DNA of 64,000 bases, taken from assembly GCF_012726345.1 (NCBI RefSeq), contig NZ_PTXN01000005.1, forward strand, positions 186,001-250,000, given 5' to 3'. Origin of the DNA: Marinomonas sp. UCMA 3892 (lineage in GTDB: Bacteria > Pseudomonadota > Gammaproteobacteria > Pseudomonadales > Marinomonadaceae). Shown here in pieces: positions 34,535-44,831 of the stretch (the stretch's first letter is position 1; every line of letters starts with the position of its first letter). Made by a program: the position numbers and the translations under genes. Below the pieces are notes generated by a model. It ran no database searches. It was not told where the DNA came from and worked only from the letters and a program-made list of their open reading frames with translations.

Positions 34535-35785
34535 TTATAGGCCAAGCTTTCTTTTCAAAGTGAGTTCTTGATCATGCGAAATCGATGAGGCTTTCCCTGA
34601 TAGTATTAATTGTTTCCATTGCTTCCATGATTTAATAGCATCATTTTTACGCTCACGATGAAGATGTTGCTGAACTTCTACACGAAAGGAGTTTGAGACA
34701 ACAATAGGGTCGTCTTTTCCTAACATACGTAATCTTGTCAATGAGCGTTTAAGTTTTTCAGCAGTTTGTGGTGCTTGATCGTCATTTTCTTGTATCGCAA
34801 TGAGGCATTTTAAATGCTCATAATAATATTCTATTTTTTCATGTTGAGTGTCTTTGGTTAAGCGAATGACGCGGAAATAGGCTTGCTCTGCCATTTTCCA
34901 ATCTTTTAGTCGAACGCTAATCTTTCCAAGTTTTTTTGTTCTTGCTAGAGATCTAGGAGTTATCTCTAGGCTTGCTATCATTGCTTTTTGAGCTCCTTTT
35001 AAGTTACCTAGCCTTTCTTGTGTATTAGCAAGAGTGTCATACGCAGGTAAAAAATGACGGGTGAGGCTGATCGTTTTTTCTAAGCTTTTCACTGCAGATA
35101 ATGGTTGCTCTAAGCCTAAATCACACTGTGCAACCCCGAAGTGAGCCCAAGAGGTCTCCTGTTTGTGTTTGAGTACTCGCATGTAATGTATCTTTGCTGC
35201 TTTGTATTCTTTTCTGGATAGCAATGATTCGCCAATAATTTTCAGGCATAAACTGCTGTATTGAGGGTGCTTAAGCATGATTGCTTTGGCCTCACTTTCC
35301 ATCATCTCAAAATTCATTTTTCCTCTATATTCATCCACCTCAGAAAATATACTCTTTTGGAGCTTAATACGACTGAGTCGTTTGTGGAGAGTCGCAGGAG
35401 TAAATGGTTTCACCATATAACTATCGGGGCGATGTTCTATTGCGCTGACGACACTGTCATAGCCCGTATCGGCGGTAATCATAATGAAAATAGTAGAATG
35501 ACTTAAAATGTTATTTCTTCGTGAGGTTTCTAAAACCTGTTGGCCGTTAATACGGCCACCAAGGTTATAGTCAGAAAGGATAATGTCGAAATGTTTAGCT
35601 GCTATACGCTTGAGTGCGCTTTGTCCAGAGGCTTCAGCTTCTATGTTTGTGTAGCCCAATGAGAGCATCATTGATCTCAGCATTAGGCGCATTTCATTCA
35701 TGTCTTCAATGATTAGTACTGATTTTTTTGTAGTACTTTCTACACTATTTTTCTTACTATCCTCTGCAGTACGAATATCTATCAC
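34535..35785 (-). CDS. Response regulator with TPR domain (copy 2)
   Basis: A 416-residue paralogue of the neighbouring regulator, with the same layout. The receiver at about residues 20-140 has VLIIEDMNEM, IILSDYNLGG (Asp) and SYMVKPF (Lys). TPR-like helices follow to the C-terminus. Shared blocks such as DYNLGG, STIFIMITADT, KIIGESL and HEK-EYYYE-LKCL show recent common ancestry, while N-termini and linkers differ. The start is GTG 35785 after GGGAAAG. Partner kinase unknown; the duplicate pair may read different inputs or outputs. Confidence 0.88.
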   Translation of the reverse strand: MIDIRTAEDSKKNSVESTTKKSVLIIEDMNEMRLMLRSMMLSLGYTNIEAEASGQSALKRIAAKHFDIILSDYNLGGRINGQQVLETSRRNNILSHSTIFIMITADTGYDSVVSAIEHRPDSYMVKPFTPATLHKRLSRIKLQKSIFSEVDEYRGKMNFEMMESEAKAIMLKHPQYSSLCLKIIGESLLSRKEYKAAKIHYMRVLKHKQETSWAHFGVAQCDLGLEQPLSAVKSLEKTISLTRHFLPAYDTLANTQERLGNLKGAQKAMIASLEITPRSLARTKKLGKISVRLKDWKMAEQAYFRVIRLTKDTQHEKIEYYYEHLKCLIAIQENDDQAPQTAEKLKRSLTRLRMLGKDDPIVVSNSFRVEVQQHLHRERKNDAIKSWKQWKQLILSGKASSISHDQELTLKRKLGL

Positions 35786-35957
35786 TGTTTAACTTTCCCA
35801 GCCTGATCTATTACAAAACAACTAATAAAATTACAAATGGTTACATTTTCGTTTTATATCATGCTTGGCTGAGTCGCCCTAGTGTTTTTAGATTGATTTA
35901 ACTAGGAAAAGTTGTAATTAATAAGGAAGTAATGTTTTTAGAGCATCTCACTTATGC

Positions 35958-36608
35958 TCAATGCATTAAGTTCGCTGTCAGTACAAAAATATCCATATAG
36001 CCTTGGTCGCCATCAATTGGTTTTATGGGTTGAGCACTGTGGAAAAACTTACGATCGTTGAGGACGACAAACTCCCCTTTATCAAAATCATGGCTAATGA
36101 GTGCTGGGCTGTTTTTATCTAGATGTATATTGATATTACCACCTTCGATATTATGACGTTGCATTACATAAATACCGATACGATCAAAGCCATCTTGGTG
36201 AACTCCTTCAGGTGCAACTTCAGCGACTTTATGATCAGCAAAAATACGTAATTGATGTACTTCTATTGGTGTGCCATCAACCACACTAGCCATTTTCTGA
36301 AAGTGTTCAAATAATTCAATGAAGGCTAGATCTATGACTATTCTGTCGTCAATTTCCTCATAACTGCGCACAACGTTACCTTGGAAATGGTTGATGTTTT
36401 CATCTTGGACAAACGCTTGTGAAGGCAAACGCTTTAGCTGCCCTTGTTCAAATGTAAAGCGAGAATAACGACGCAAACGGAACTCACCATCAGCGTAAGG
36501 ATTTGGTGGCAAATGATCAAAAGAAGGCGTTAGGTGATCAACACTATCAGGGGTTAGTTGTCCCAATTCAAGGTAGAAGGATTCTGTTTTAACTTTGTTA
36601 GTGATCAT
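35958..36608 (-). CDS. 2-oxoglutarate/Fe(II) dioxygenase family protein
   Basis: A 216-residue protein of the 2OG-Fe dioxygenase family (PF10014 type), which includes amino-acid hydroxylases such as the isoleucine 4-hydroxylase of Bacillus. The iron-binding HxD is seen as EGVHQDGFDRIG near residue 142, and the distal His in NDRKFFHSAQPI with Arg/Lys for 2-oxoglutarate. Start ATG 36608 follows GAGGAT; the extension to 36650 overlaps a leader hairpin and is rejected. It may hydroxylate a free amino acid, which is inference from family. Confidence 0.87.
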   Translation of the reverse strand: MITNKVKTESFYLELGQLTPDSVDHLTPSFDHLPPNPYADGEFRLRRYSRFTFEQGQLKRLPSQAFVQDENINHFQGNVVRSYEEIDDRIVIDLAFIELFEHFQKMASVVDGTPIEVHQLRIFADHKVAEVAPEGVHQDGFDRIGIYVMQRHNIEGGNINIHLDKNSPALISHDFDKGEFVVLNDRKFFHSAQPIKPIDGDQGYMDIFVLTANLMH

Positions 36609-37020
36609 GACATTTATCCTCAATATGTGCCGTTGGCAGATTGTGCGCAACGGCGTTTTTATTTTTGTCGTGCTTCGTGAGCTTGCTTTCTAGTGTAGTT
36701 GGATTATGAGAGATTTTTTCTGCTTTTTATGTGTAGAAAAGCGAATTTATGGGATTGAAAATTCATTTATATCTATTTTTGTGCATTATTTATCTAATTT
36801 TGAGGAATGCTGTGTGCACTTCTATAAATGAATACTTTCCTAAAGAGAAGATATATTGCTAGGTGGAAATAGTTGTCTTTGATAATAGGATTTTTCCAAT
36901 AACAAGCATGTTACGTTTTTTCAGTGCGACTTTAGTCTTATGTTCTTCGTTTTATATTGACCTTCAACAGCCATAGTTAAACACTGGGAATAAATAATAA
37001 TGAAAAGGAAGGAAAGGACG
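36609..37020. other. Gene-free divergent stretch between dioxygenase and chemoreceptor
   Basis: 412 bases with no convincing gene. The left end carries a hairpin, GCCGTTG (36629-36635) / CAACGGC (36648-36654), followed by GTTTTTATTTTTG. It looks like a plus-strand terminator but sits in the dioxygenase 5' leader. The rest is AT-rich and must hold two divergent promoters. The purine stretch AAGGAAGGAAAGG at about 37003-37017 is the chemoreceptor ribosome binding site. Confidence 0.5.
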
Positions 37021-38604
37021 ATGGTTTATTTCCATTGGTGTGGTGTTGTAGGGCTTCTCGTAATTTTTATTTTAGGTTACATACAAGGCACTGTTCCTCA
37101 AGCATATGTTGGTTCTGGTCTTTTATTATGTGTCTTTTTAGTCTTGCCAAAAATAGTGCGAAGTACACCTACTCCGAGCCCTAAGGAGGCCGATGCCGCC
37201 AATGATAATGCGTCAACTTCGTTTTCTGAAGTGAGTAAAACAGCTACTCGTGCCACATCAAAGATGGCCATGGGGGCGGCTGAAGTGTCTCATTTTGTCG
37301 ATACGTTAAGTAAAGACATACATCTTACTCATCATGATAGCGAACAGATTTCTCAAGCAGTAGAAACGCTGTCTGATACTGGATTGACGCTGTCGACTAA
37401 CCTAGGTCAGCTAGCTCGCACTATGAGTGAAACGGCAGCATCGAGTAGAACAGCCCAAACAGCTTTGTCACAAAGTGCCGATCAGATCCATGAGCTCACA
37501 GGAAAAGTCCAAACCGCTAGTGAGCAATTAGCTTTATTAACCAAAAGTGCTGATGACATCGACAGTATCACAGAGGTTATTAAGGGCGTTTCTGAACAAA
37601 CCAATCTATTAGCGCTCAATGCCGCAATTGAAGCGGCTCGCGCTGGTGAGCAAGGTCGAGGCTTTGCGGTGGTAGCGGATGAAGTACGAGCGCTAGCTGC
37701 TAAAAGTGCTAGTGCGTCAGAGCAAATTTCTAGTTTATTGACAGATGTACGCCGTAACAGCGAATTAACCAATCACGAAATGTCGTCATTAAAAGGCTTA
37801 ACCGAATCTTTATCAACGACCTTGTTAGGAGAAACGCAGCGGTTTATTTCTTTAACAGAAGAGGTTCAAACTGCTTCTGCCGTATTGTCGGAAGTCGAAA
37901 GTGCAGGAGAGGAATTAGGCGCAGCCAGCACACAGATAAATGGTTCTATTTCGCGTATTCGTCATTCTCTGCAAGATATCTCTCAGCGCAGCGATAAATT
38001 GTCAAAAGAAGCATCAGGTTTAAGCAACGGAGCTGAAGTGGTTTTTAGGGAGCTAGACAAAGTTGATCAATCATTATTCTTTTCTGAGTTACTAATGGTT
38101 GCCAAAACATCTGCACAAGCCATTGGTCAGCTATTTGAAGAGGCAATCAAAAAGGGTGAGCTAACAGAGCAAGCTGTTTTTTCTAAAGACTACCGACCAG
38201 TCAATAATACAAATCCACAGAAATACAATACTTCCTATGATGCTTTTAGCGACCGTGCTTTTCCAGCTATTCAAGAAGCGGTTCTAGAAAAATATGAGCA
38301 GGTTATGTTTGCTGGTGCGGTGGATGTAAATGGCTACTTTCCAACCCATAATAAAAAATTTAGTCAGCCATTAAGCGGCGATTATGAAAAAGACTTGGTG
38401 AACAACCGTAGCAAACGCATTTTTAATGATGCCACTGGCAGCCGATGTGGTGCTCATACGGACAGTTTTTTATTGCAAACTTATAAACGCGATACGGGAG
38501 AAATTCTCCATGACCTTTCTGTGCCCATTTTTGTAAATGGTAAGCATTGGGGTGGTTTCCGCATGGGGTTCAAGTCTTCAGTTTCATCTAATAGTGAAAG
38601 CTAG
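37021..38604 (+). CDS. Methyl-accepting chemotaxis protein with C-terminal sensory domain
   Basis: A 527-residue chemoreceptor from ATG 37021, which has a strong AAGGAAAGG in front; the ATG at 37000 would lack one. The N-terminus has two adjacent membrane helices (about 5-22 and 29-44) and no periplasmic domain or HAMP. The signalling core with [20 protein letters not shown] and [12 protein letters not shown] is near residues 190-230. After the coiled coil a further domain of about 160 residues remains, with [19 protein letters not shown] and a Cys-His segment GSRCGAHTD, resembling a cytoplasmic Cache-like sensor. It probably senses an internal signal. Confidence 0.88.
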   Translation: MVYFHWCGVVGLLVIFILGYIQGTVPQAYVGSGLLLCVFLVLPKIVRSTPTPSPKEADAANDNASTSFSEVSKTATRATSKMAMGAAEVSHFVDTLSKDIHLTHHDSEQISQAVETLSDTGLTLSTNLGQLARTMSETAASSRTAQTALSQSADQIHELTGKVQTASEQLALLTKSADDIDSITEVIKGVSEQTNLLALNAAIEAARAGEQGRGFAVVADEVRALAAKSASASEQISSLLTDVRRNSELTNHEMSSLKGLTESLSTTLLGETQRFISLTEEVQTASAVLSEVESAGEELGAASTQINGSISRIRHSLQDISQRSDKLSKEASGLSNGAEVVFRELDKVDQSLFFSELLMVAKTSAQAIGQLFEEAIKKGELTEQAVFSKDYRPVNNTNPQKYNTSYDAFSDRAFPAIQEAVLEKYEQVMFAGAVDVNGYFPTHNKKFSQPLSGDYEKDLVNNRSKRIFNDATGSRCGAHTDSFLLQTYKRDTGEILHDLSVPIFVNGKHWGGFRMGFKSSVSSNSES

Positions 38605-38693
38605 TAAGAAATCTCTACTTGGTATTTACCCAGTTGTGTAGACATAGATACGCTATAGTGACGGTCGTTATTACTTCATGGTGGTTATGACTG

Positions 38694-40511
38694 ATGAGCA
38701 AACCGGAAAATGTTGAGAGCACAGTTGTTGATAGGGAAAGAGTTGATAGTGGAATAAAAACATTCTTGCCGTTTTTGCGTCCATATCGACGTCATATAGT
38801 GCTTGCTTTGGTCGCTTTAATGGTCACTGCTGGCACCATGTTGAGTTTAGGCAAAGGCGTGCAGTTGCTTATTGATCAAGGCTTGGCCTCAGGTTCGGAA
38901 GCAGGGTTAACGCAGGCTTTAATGATATTTATTGGCTTGGTTTTTCTGTTGGGAATCGGCAGTTTTTGTCGTTTTTATCTGGTGTCATGAATAGGGGAGC
39001 GCGTGGTAGCCGACATTCGTCAAGCCGTGTTCGCGCATTTGCTCACTTTGTCGCCATCCTTCTTTGAAGATAATTCTCCTAGTGAGATTCAATCCCGTAT
39101 TACCTCTGATACCACGCTTTTACAAAGCGTGATTGGCTCTTCTTTGTCGATTGCCTTACGCAGCAGTTTGATGTTGATTGGTGGGATTTTATTCTTGCTG
39201 GTGATGCATTTTAAATTAACGCTTATTTTGCTGACCTGCGTACCTTTTGTGATTGTTCCCGTAGTGTATTTTGGCCGTCGAGTGCGTCGTTTATCCCGTG
39301 ATAGCCAAGATGAAGTAGCGAATGTCGGGCGTTATTTATCGCAAGCATTGCGTCACATAAAAGTGGTGCAAGCTTTCACTCATGAAAAACATGATGCGCA
39401 GCGTTTTTCAGCAACGGTTGACCGTGCCTTCAACGTAAGTGTGAAACGCATTCAGCAGCGCTCTTGGCTCACTCTGATGGTCATTTTGTTATCGATGAGT
39501 GGCATTGGGGTGATGTTGTGGTTTGGTGGTAAAGACGTCATCTCAGGAGCGATCAGTGCTGGTGATCTAGCAAGCTTCTTGTTTTATTCTATTATTGTCG
39601 CTGGCGCTGTTGGTGCCATTTCTGAAGTAATGGGCGAGTTGCAGCGCGCAGCAGGGGCAGCTGAGCGCATTATGGAGTTGCTCAGTGCCAAAAGTGCGGT
39701 GGTAAGTGGTTCTAGTGAGTTTCCTTCTCAGCGCATGGCTGACATTCGTCAGGGTGAAGAAGTTATTAAGTTTGATAATGTCGAGTTTCGTTATCCCACA
39801 AGACCGGATTATGCGGCGTTGAAGAATCTTTCTTTTTCTATCAAGCAGGGTGAAATGCTGGCTTTAGTTGGGCCGTCAGGAGCCGGTAAATCTACCTTGT
39901 TTGAATTGTTGCTGCGTTTTTATGATCCCCAACAGGGCGGTATTTATCTGGCGGGAGAGAATATTAAAGCGTACTCCTTAGACGATCTGCGCCAGCACTT
40001 TGCTCTAGTGCCACAAGAAACAGTTCTCTTCGATCAAACCGTTTACGACAATTTGGGGTATGCCAATCGTAATGCCAGCAAAGAATCCATCCAGTACGCG
40101 GCGGAACAAGCCAATGCTCATGAATTTATTACGCGTTTAGACCAAGGTTACGAAACGCGCTTGGGTGAAGATGGTGTTCGACTCTCAGGTGGGCAAAGAC
40201 AGCGTGTTGCTATTGCTCGGGCGATATTAAAAGACGCACCCATTTTATTATTAGATGAAGCCACAAGCGCTCTCGATGCAGAAAGCGAAAATAAGGTTCA
40301 AGCCGCACTGGAACCCTTGATGAAAGGCAGAACCACCTTGGTAATTGCCCATCGCTTGGCAACGGTTCTGAATGCTGATCGGATTATCGTTATGGATCAA
40401 GGAGAAATTATCGCCCAAGGCACGCATGGTGAATTACTCGAAACCTGTGCCTTGTATAAACGATTAGCCGACTTACAGTTTAATCAACATGATGACGCTC
40501 AATCAGATTAA
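38694..40511 (+). pseudogene. ABCB-type ABC exporter, cut by an in-frame TGA
   Basis: A half-size exporter of about 605 codons: six-helix membrane domain, then ATPase. Helices 1-2 lie in codons 1-98. TGA at 38988-38990 interrupts a conserved junction, RFYLVS-stop-IGERVVADIR, where homologues read W; the frame continues at 38991. The rest carries helices 3-6, Walker A GPSGAGKST, signature LSGGQRQRVAIARAI, Walker B ILLLDEATSALD and the H-loop VIAHRLATV. TGG to TGA is a single change. The downstream part could start at GTG 39003 but would lack helices 1-2. Lipid or drug export is the family role; likely inactive unless read through. Confidence 0.88.
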
Positions 40512-42547
40512 AATTTAGCAACAAACACTCCACGATAAGCACAATGGAGTGTGCTGTTTTCTGTAATGGATAACCCAGGAGTTTGATAAAGTGTTTCTAT
40601 GTTGTTTTCTGTAGGTAACGGAATACTAAGTGGCACATCGTCACTATAGAATATTATCCAAAAACTGCTAGAAAGATCGGCTGGTGTTAGTGTTAATGCA
40701 ATGAAATGCCGACCGTCATCGGCCCAATTTTCGATTGTCATAGGCTCACTTTGTTCGTTGAGCCAATGGATTTTATCCGATGACGCATGCTGATATAGCG
40801 GATCATCTTCCAGGCGGATTTCTGCAAAAATTGGATAGGCTTTTCGTAATGCCATAAGTGTTGCTATGGTGTTTTTTATTGCCGCTCTTGCAAGGCTTGT
40901 TTCTGTGTCTACGTCTAGCCAAGTTTGCCAAGTAATGTCGTTGTCTTGGCAATAGGCATTGTTGTTACCTTGTTGACTATGGGACAGTTCGTCACCACCT
41001 AAAATATGTGGCGTGCCTTGGCTTAATAGCAGCGTCGCCATAAAACAAAGCTGCTGATTCAAGCGCTGTGCTTGAATATCTTTGTCGTCTGTTTCTCCTT
41101 CTGCACCAAAGTTTTGACTGATATTTTCACCATGACCATCACGGTTTTCTTCCATGTTGGCAAGATTATGACGATGGTGATAAGACACCAAATCCTTCAT
41201 TGTGTAGCCATCGTGGTAAGTGATGTAGTTAACCGAGTTTAGCGCACTTTTCTGGCCTTTATGGAAATAGTCTCTTGACCCCATAAGGCGAGTTGCCAAT
41301 TCTGGAACTAAGCCATCATCGCCACGCCAAAAACGGCGAACCGTGTCTCGGTATTTGTCGTTGCACTCAAGAAAACCTCTTGGGAATTGTCCCACTTGAT
41401 AGCCGTTTGGACCTATGTCCCAAGGCTCCATGACGAGACATGTTTCGCTTAGCACAGGGTCTTGCAAGATGGCTTGCAGTAAGGGGGCTTTGGCTGTGAA
41501 ATCGTGATTTGTTCGACCAAGATCCACACCTAAATCAAAGCGGAAACCATCGACGCCCATCACGTCAACCCAATAACGCATACTGTCGCAGATAAGACGG
41601 ATGCTGGTGGGATTGTAGGTATCGACGCAGTTACCACAGCCCGTGTAGTTTAAATATTGTCCATCTTGATGGCGATAATAGCGTGCATTGTCTAAGCCGC
41701 GGTAACACACGCTGGATTGATCTATCTCGCTTTCTGCTGTGTGGTTATAAACAACATCTAGAATTACCTCAAAGCCAGCTTGGCGAAGCCCGTCTATCAT
41801 CTGTTGGAATTCTGAAACTGGGTCTTTTATGGCATAAGAGGGCTCAACGGCAAAAAAGCTAATGGGGTTGTAGCCCCAATAATTGCTTAATTCGAGTTGT
41901 TGCAGGTGTCTCTCTGTCATAAAACTAAAACAGGGCATTAGCTGAATGGTTGTTATGTTGAGGCTTTTTAAATGTTCGATACCTGGAGCAGAAATAACAC
42001 CAAGGTAAGTACCTCGCAGTGCGTCTTCAATAGGTAGGTTCTTACTGAAACCTTTGACATGCAATTCATATAAAGCGCGGCTTGAAGGCGTGACTTTGAC
42101 TCTTGCTGGACGATTTTTTTTGGCTTCGATAGTACGGACAATAGATTTAGGAACGCAATATGCGGAGTCAGCAGGATGTGCTTGACCTTCTTTTGTTATC
42201 GCTGCTTGGTCTTCGTGCCAAACCAATTTGCTGCTTAATTCTTTTGCATAAGGGTCAATAAGTAGTTTGCGCTCATTGTAGAGCAATTGACGCTCAGGTT
42301 TGAATTCACCTTCCGCCCTTAAGCCATAGTTTTGGCCTTCTTTTAAACCAAGTACTTCCATGTACCAGATGCCGTTACTTTTATTAATAAAAGGCAAAGG
42401 TTTTTGTTCGTTTCCTTCTTGATCAAAAAGGCATAAATACAACTGAATAGCGTCTTCAGCAACAACGGCGAAATTAACACCGTTTTCAGTCACTGTGGCA
42501 CCTAGAGGAAAAGGGGAGCCATCGGAAATTTGGTGTGCTTGGTTCAT
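40508..42547 (-). CDS. glgX: Glycogen debranching enzyme GlgX
   Basis: A 679-residue GH13 isoamylase-type debranching enzyme that removes alpha-1,6 branches from glycogen limit dextrin. It has an N-terminal CBM48 domain (PFPLGATVTENGVNFAVVAE), then the catalytic barrel with DVVYNHTAE (region I), GVDGFRFDLGVDLG (nucleophile Asp), VMEPWDIG (acid Glu) and NYITYHDGYT (region IV). Last gene of a three-gene glycogen operon, 62 bases after glgB. Its 3' end overlaps the convergent ABC gene by 4 bases. Confidence 0.94.
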   Translation of the reverse strand: MNQAHQISDGSPFPLGATVTENGVNFAVVAEDAIQLYLCLFDQEGNEQKPLPFINKSNGIWYMEVLGLKEGQNYGLRAEGEFKPERQLLYNERKLLIDPYAKELSSKLVWHEDQAAITKEGQAHPADSAYCVPKSIVRTIEAKKNRPARVKVTPSSRALYELHVKGFSKNLPIEDALRGTYLGVISAPGIEHLKSLNITTIQLMPCFSFMTERHLQQLELSNYWGYNPISFFAVEPSYAIKDPVSEFQQMIDGLRQAGFEVILDVVYNHTAESEIDQSSVCYRGLDNARYYRHQDGQYLNYTGCGNCVDTYNPTSIRLICDSMRYWVDVMGVDGFRFDLGVDLGRTNHDFTAKAPLLQAILQDPVLSETCLVMEPWDIGPNGYQVGQFPRGFLECNDKYRDTVRRFWRGDDGLVPELATRLMGSRDYFHKGQKSALNSVNYITYHDGYTMKDLVSYHHRHNLANMEENRDGHGENISQNFGAEGETDDKDIQAQRLNQQLCFMATLLLSQGTPHILGGDELSHSQQGNNNAYCQDNDITWQTWLDVDTETSLARAAIKNTIATLMALRKAYPIFAEIRLEDDPLYQHASSDKIHWLNEQSEPMTIENWADDGRHFIALTLTPADLSSSFWIIFYSDDVPLSIPLPTENNIETLYQTPGLSITENSTLHCAYRGVFVAKF

Positions 42548-42609
42548 TAATACCTCTAGATGCTATTTATGTTGCTGTTGTTATTACTAAATGTTGTTAA
42601 TGCTAGAGA

Positions 42610-44805
42610 TTAAGACTCGCCTAGCCATTTTAATAAAACGCCAGCAAGTGGTGGTACTTGCAGTTCAATACTTTGATCACGGCCATGGCTGACAATAGTT
42701 TGCGTATCGTATTCTTTGCTTTTGGCAAAGCCACTGCCAGTATAGCTTGTCTCATCCGTATCTATGATGACTTGGTAACGACCTGCTTTTGGCACACCAA
42801 TTCGGTAGTTGCCATGGGGGGTTGGTGTAAAGTTAATCACAGCGACCGCGTGTTCATCACTGTCTTTGGCTTTACGGGCAAAGGCCAAAATACTGTTGGC
42901 GCTGTCATCGTAGCTGATCCATTCAAAGCCTAGATAAGAATGATCAAACTGCAAACTCGCTTCATTTTTATAAAGATGGTTTAGGTCTTTTGATAGCGTT
43001 TGCTGAGCCTTATGGAAATCTGTGTCTAACAAGTGCCAATCCAAAGAGCGTTCATGGCTCCATTCTTGACCTTGTGCAAACTCGTTACCCATGAAGTTGA
43101 GTTTCTTGCCAGGATGGAAATACATGTAAGCCGAAAATGCGCGTAAATTAGCGAATTTCTGCCAAGCATCTCCGGGCATTTTAGTGATCATCGAGCCTTT
43201 GCCATGTACCACTTCATCGTGAGATATCGGCAGAACAAATTGCTCATCAAAGGCGTACACCATACTAAAGCTAAGCTCGCCCTGATGATGCTGGCGATAA
43301 ATCGGATCGCGCTTTATATATGCAAGCGAGTCGTTCATCCAGCCCATGTTCCATTTGAAGCCAAAGCCCAAACCATTCATATAAGTTGGTTTAGACACAC
43401 CTGGAAAGGCGGTAGATTCTTCGGCTACGGTAAAGCAGCGCGGATGATTCAAGTACACGGTTTCGTTTAAACGGCGTAAAAAATCAATGGCTTCGTAGTT
43501 ATGATTGCCACCATCTTTGTTAGGTATCCATTCACCGTCTTCACGGGAATAATCCAAATACAACATAGATGCCACAGCATCAACGCGCAAACCATCGATG
43601 TGGAATTCTTCTAACCAATAAACCGCATTACTGATTAGGTAATTCACTACATGCTCTTTACCAAAATCATAGATCAGCGAATTCCATTCTGGATGCCAGC
43701 CTTTTTTAGGGTCTGGGTATTCGTATTGTTTGGAACCATCGAAGTTTGCTAAACCGTGGCTGTCGGCTGGAAAATGCGCAGGAACCCAATCCATGATCAC
43801 ACCAATGTTGGCTTGATGAAGCGCATCGACAAGGGCTTTGAAATCTTCTGGTGTACCAAATCGAGATGTTACAGCATACAAACCGACAGGCTGATAGCCC
43901 CAAGATCCATCGAATGGGTATTCAGTAATAGGCAATAATTCGACGTGTGTGTAGCCCATTTCTTGAATATAAGGAACCAGCTGATCTTTCATTTCAAGAT
44001 ACGTCAGCGGTTGATTGTCACCTTTGCGACGCCATGAACCTATGTGCAATTCATAAATGCTCATGGGTCTTTCATAGATGTCTTCGATAGGGCGTTTAAC
44101 CCAAGCGTCGTCTTGCCATACGTGCTTATTATCAAAACAGGTTACGCTGGCAAAGGATGGATATTGTTCAATACGCTGTGCATATGGATCACTGCGATGA
44201 GGAAGAATCTCGCCGGATTTCGCGCGAATCTCGAATTTATAACGAGCACCGTGATTAACGTCTGGAATAAACAGTCGCCAAATACCATCACCGTTGCTCG
44301 ACATAGGATGAATACGACCATCCCAAGCATTAAAGTCGCCAACGACAGATACGGATCGGGCGGCTGGTGCATAAACCGCAAAACGTGTGCCTTGAATGGT
44401 GAGCTTATCGTTTACCTTAGCACCAGCGCGAATCGCGCCTTGGCTTTTGTACTGGTTCGCTTGATGATGTTTGGGGTCAACAAAGGTCGTACTAGGGAAC
44501 TGGTATGGGTCAACCAGCGTATAAGTGCTTTCGTCTTTATAAGTAATTTCAAGACGATAATGAAAACGCGTGTTTTCTTTTGGCCATTCGGCGTGAAACA
44601 GGCCTTTGTCATTGGTTTCGCTCATTGTAGCGAGCACTTTGTCTGAATCTATGGCCAATACACGAATAGAAATCGCTTCCGGTTGCCAAACCAGTAGCGA
44701 CAAACCTTTTTTAGATGGTGATGATTGTAGTCCTAAACAGCCAAAGGGGTCTGAACAATGTGCATTCAGCACATCGTTAATTAGGGCGTTTTTTATTAAA
44801 TCCAT
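42610..44805 (-). CDS. glgB: Glycogen branching enzyme GlgB
   Basis: A 731-residue alpha-1,4-glucan branching enzyme (GH13). An extra N-terminal beta domain precedes CBM48 (TRFAVYAPAARSVSVVGDFN near residue 137). The barrel motifs are YPFDGSWGYQPVGLYA, GVIMDWVPAHFP, HIDGLRVDAVASMLYLDYS (nucleophile Asp), VAEESTAFP (acid Glu) and LPISHDEVVHG. Length fits two-domain GlgB enzymes of enteric type. It lies 26 bases after the phosphorylase-kinase-like gene and 62 before glgX on the same strand. The synthase, pyrophosphorylase and phosphorylase genes are not in this window. Confidence 0.95.
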   Translation of the reverse strand: MDLIKNALINDVLNAHCSDPFGCLGLQSSPSKKGLSLLVWQPEAISIRVLAIDSDKVLATMSETNDKGLFHAEWPKENTRFHYRLEITYKDESTYTLVDPYQFPSTTFVDPKHHQANQYKSQGAIRAGAKVNDKLTIQGTRFAVYAPAARSVSVVGDFNAWDGRIHPMSSNGDGIWRLFIPDVNHGARYKFEIRAKSGEILPHRSDPYAQRIEQYPSFASVTCFDNKHVWQDDAWVKRPIEDIYERPMSIYELHIGSWRRKGDNQPLTYLEMKDQLVPYIQEMGYTHVELLPITEYPFDGSWGYQPVGLYAVTSRFGTPEDFKALVDALHQANIGVIMDWVPAHFPADSHGLANFDGSKQYEYPDPKKGWHPEWNSLIYDFGKEHVVNYLISNAVYWLEEFHIDGLRVDAVASMLYLDYSREDGEWIPNKDGGNHNYEAIDFLRRLNETVYLNHPRCFTVAEESTAFPGVSKPTYMNGLGFGFKWNMGWMNDSLAYIKRDPIYRQHHQGELSFSMVYAFDEQFVLPISHDEVVHGKGSMITKMPGDAWQKFANLRAFSAYMYFHPGKKLNFMGNEFAQGQEWSHERSLDWHLLDTDFHKAQQTLSKDLNHLYKNEASLQFDHSYLGFEWISYDDSANSILAFARKAKDSDEHAVAVINFTPTPHGNYRIGVPKAGRYQVIIDTDETSYTGSGFAKSKEYDTQTIVSHGRDQSIELQVPPLAGVLLKWLGES

Positions 44806-44831
44806 TCACTTCTCCAGCAAGAGTGAGTGTG

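Noticed and set aside
36629..36660. Terminator of an unseen plus-strand gene
   Set aside because: There is no plus-strand gene upstream for more than 2 kb; the hairpin more likely belongs to the dioxygenase leader or is incidental.
38988..38990. TGA read as tryptophan throughout the genome (altered code)
   Set aside because: TGA ends other intact genes here, for example the DOPA dioxygenase-like gene at 2029-2031, so the code is standard and this TGA is an interruption.
44044..44646. 200-codon plus-strand frame opposite glgB
   Set aside because: Fully antisense to the conserved GlgB catalytic region; its sequence has no recognisable domain. Typical shadow of a real gene.
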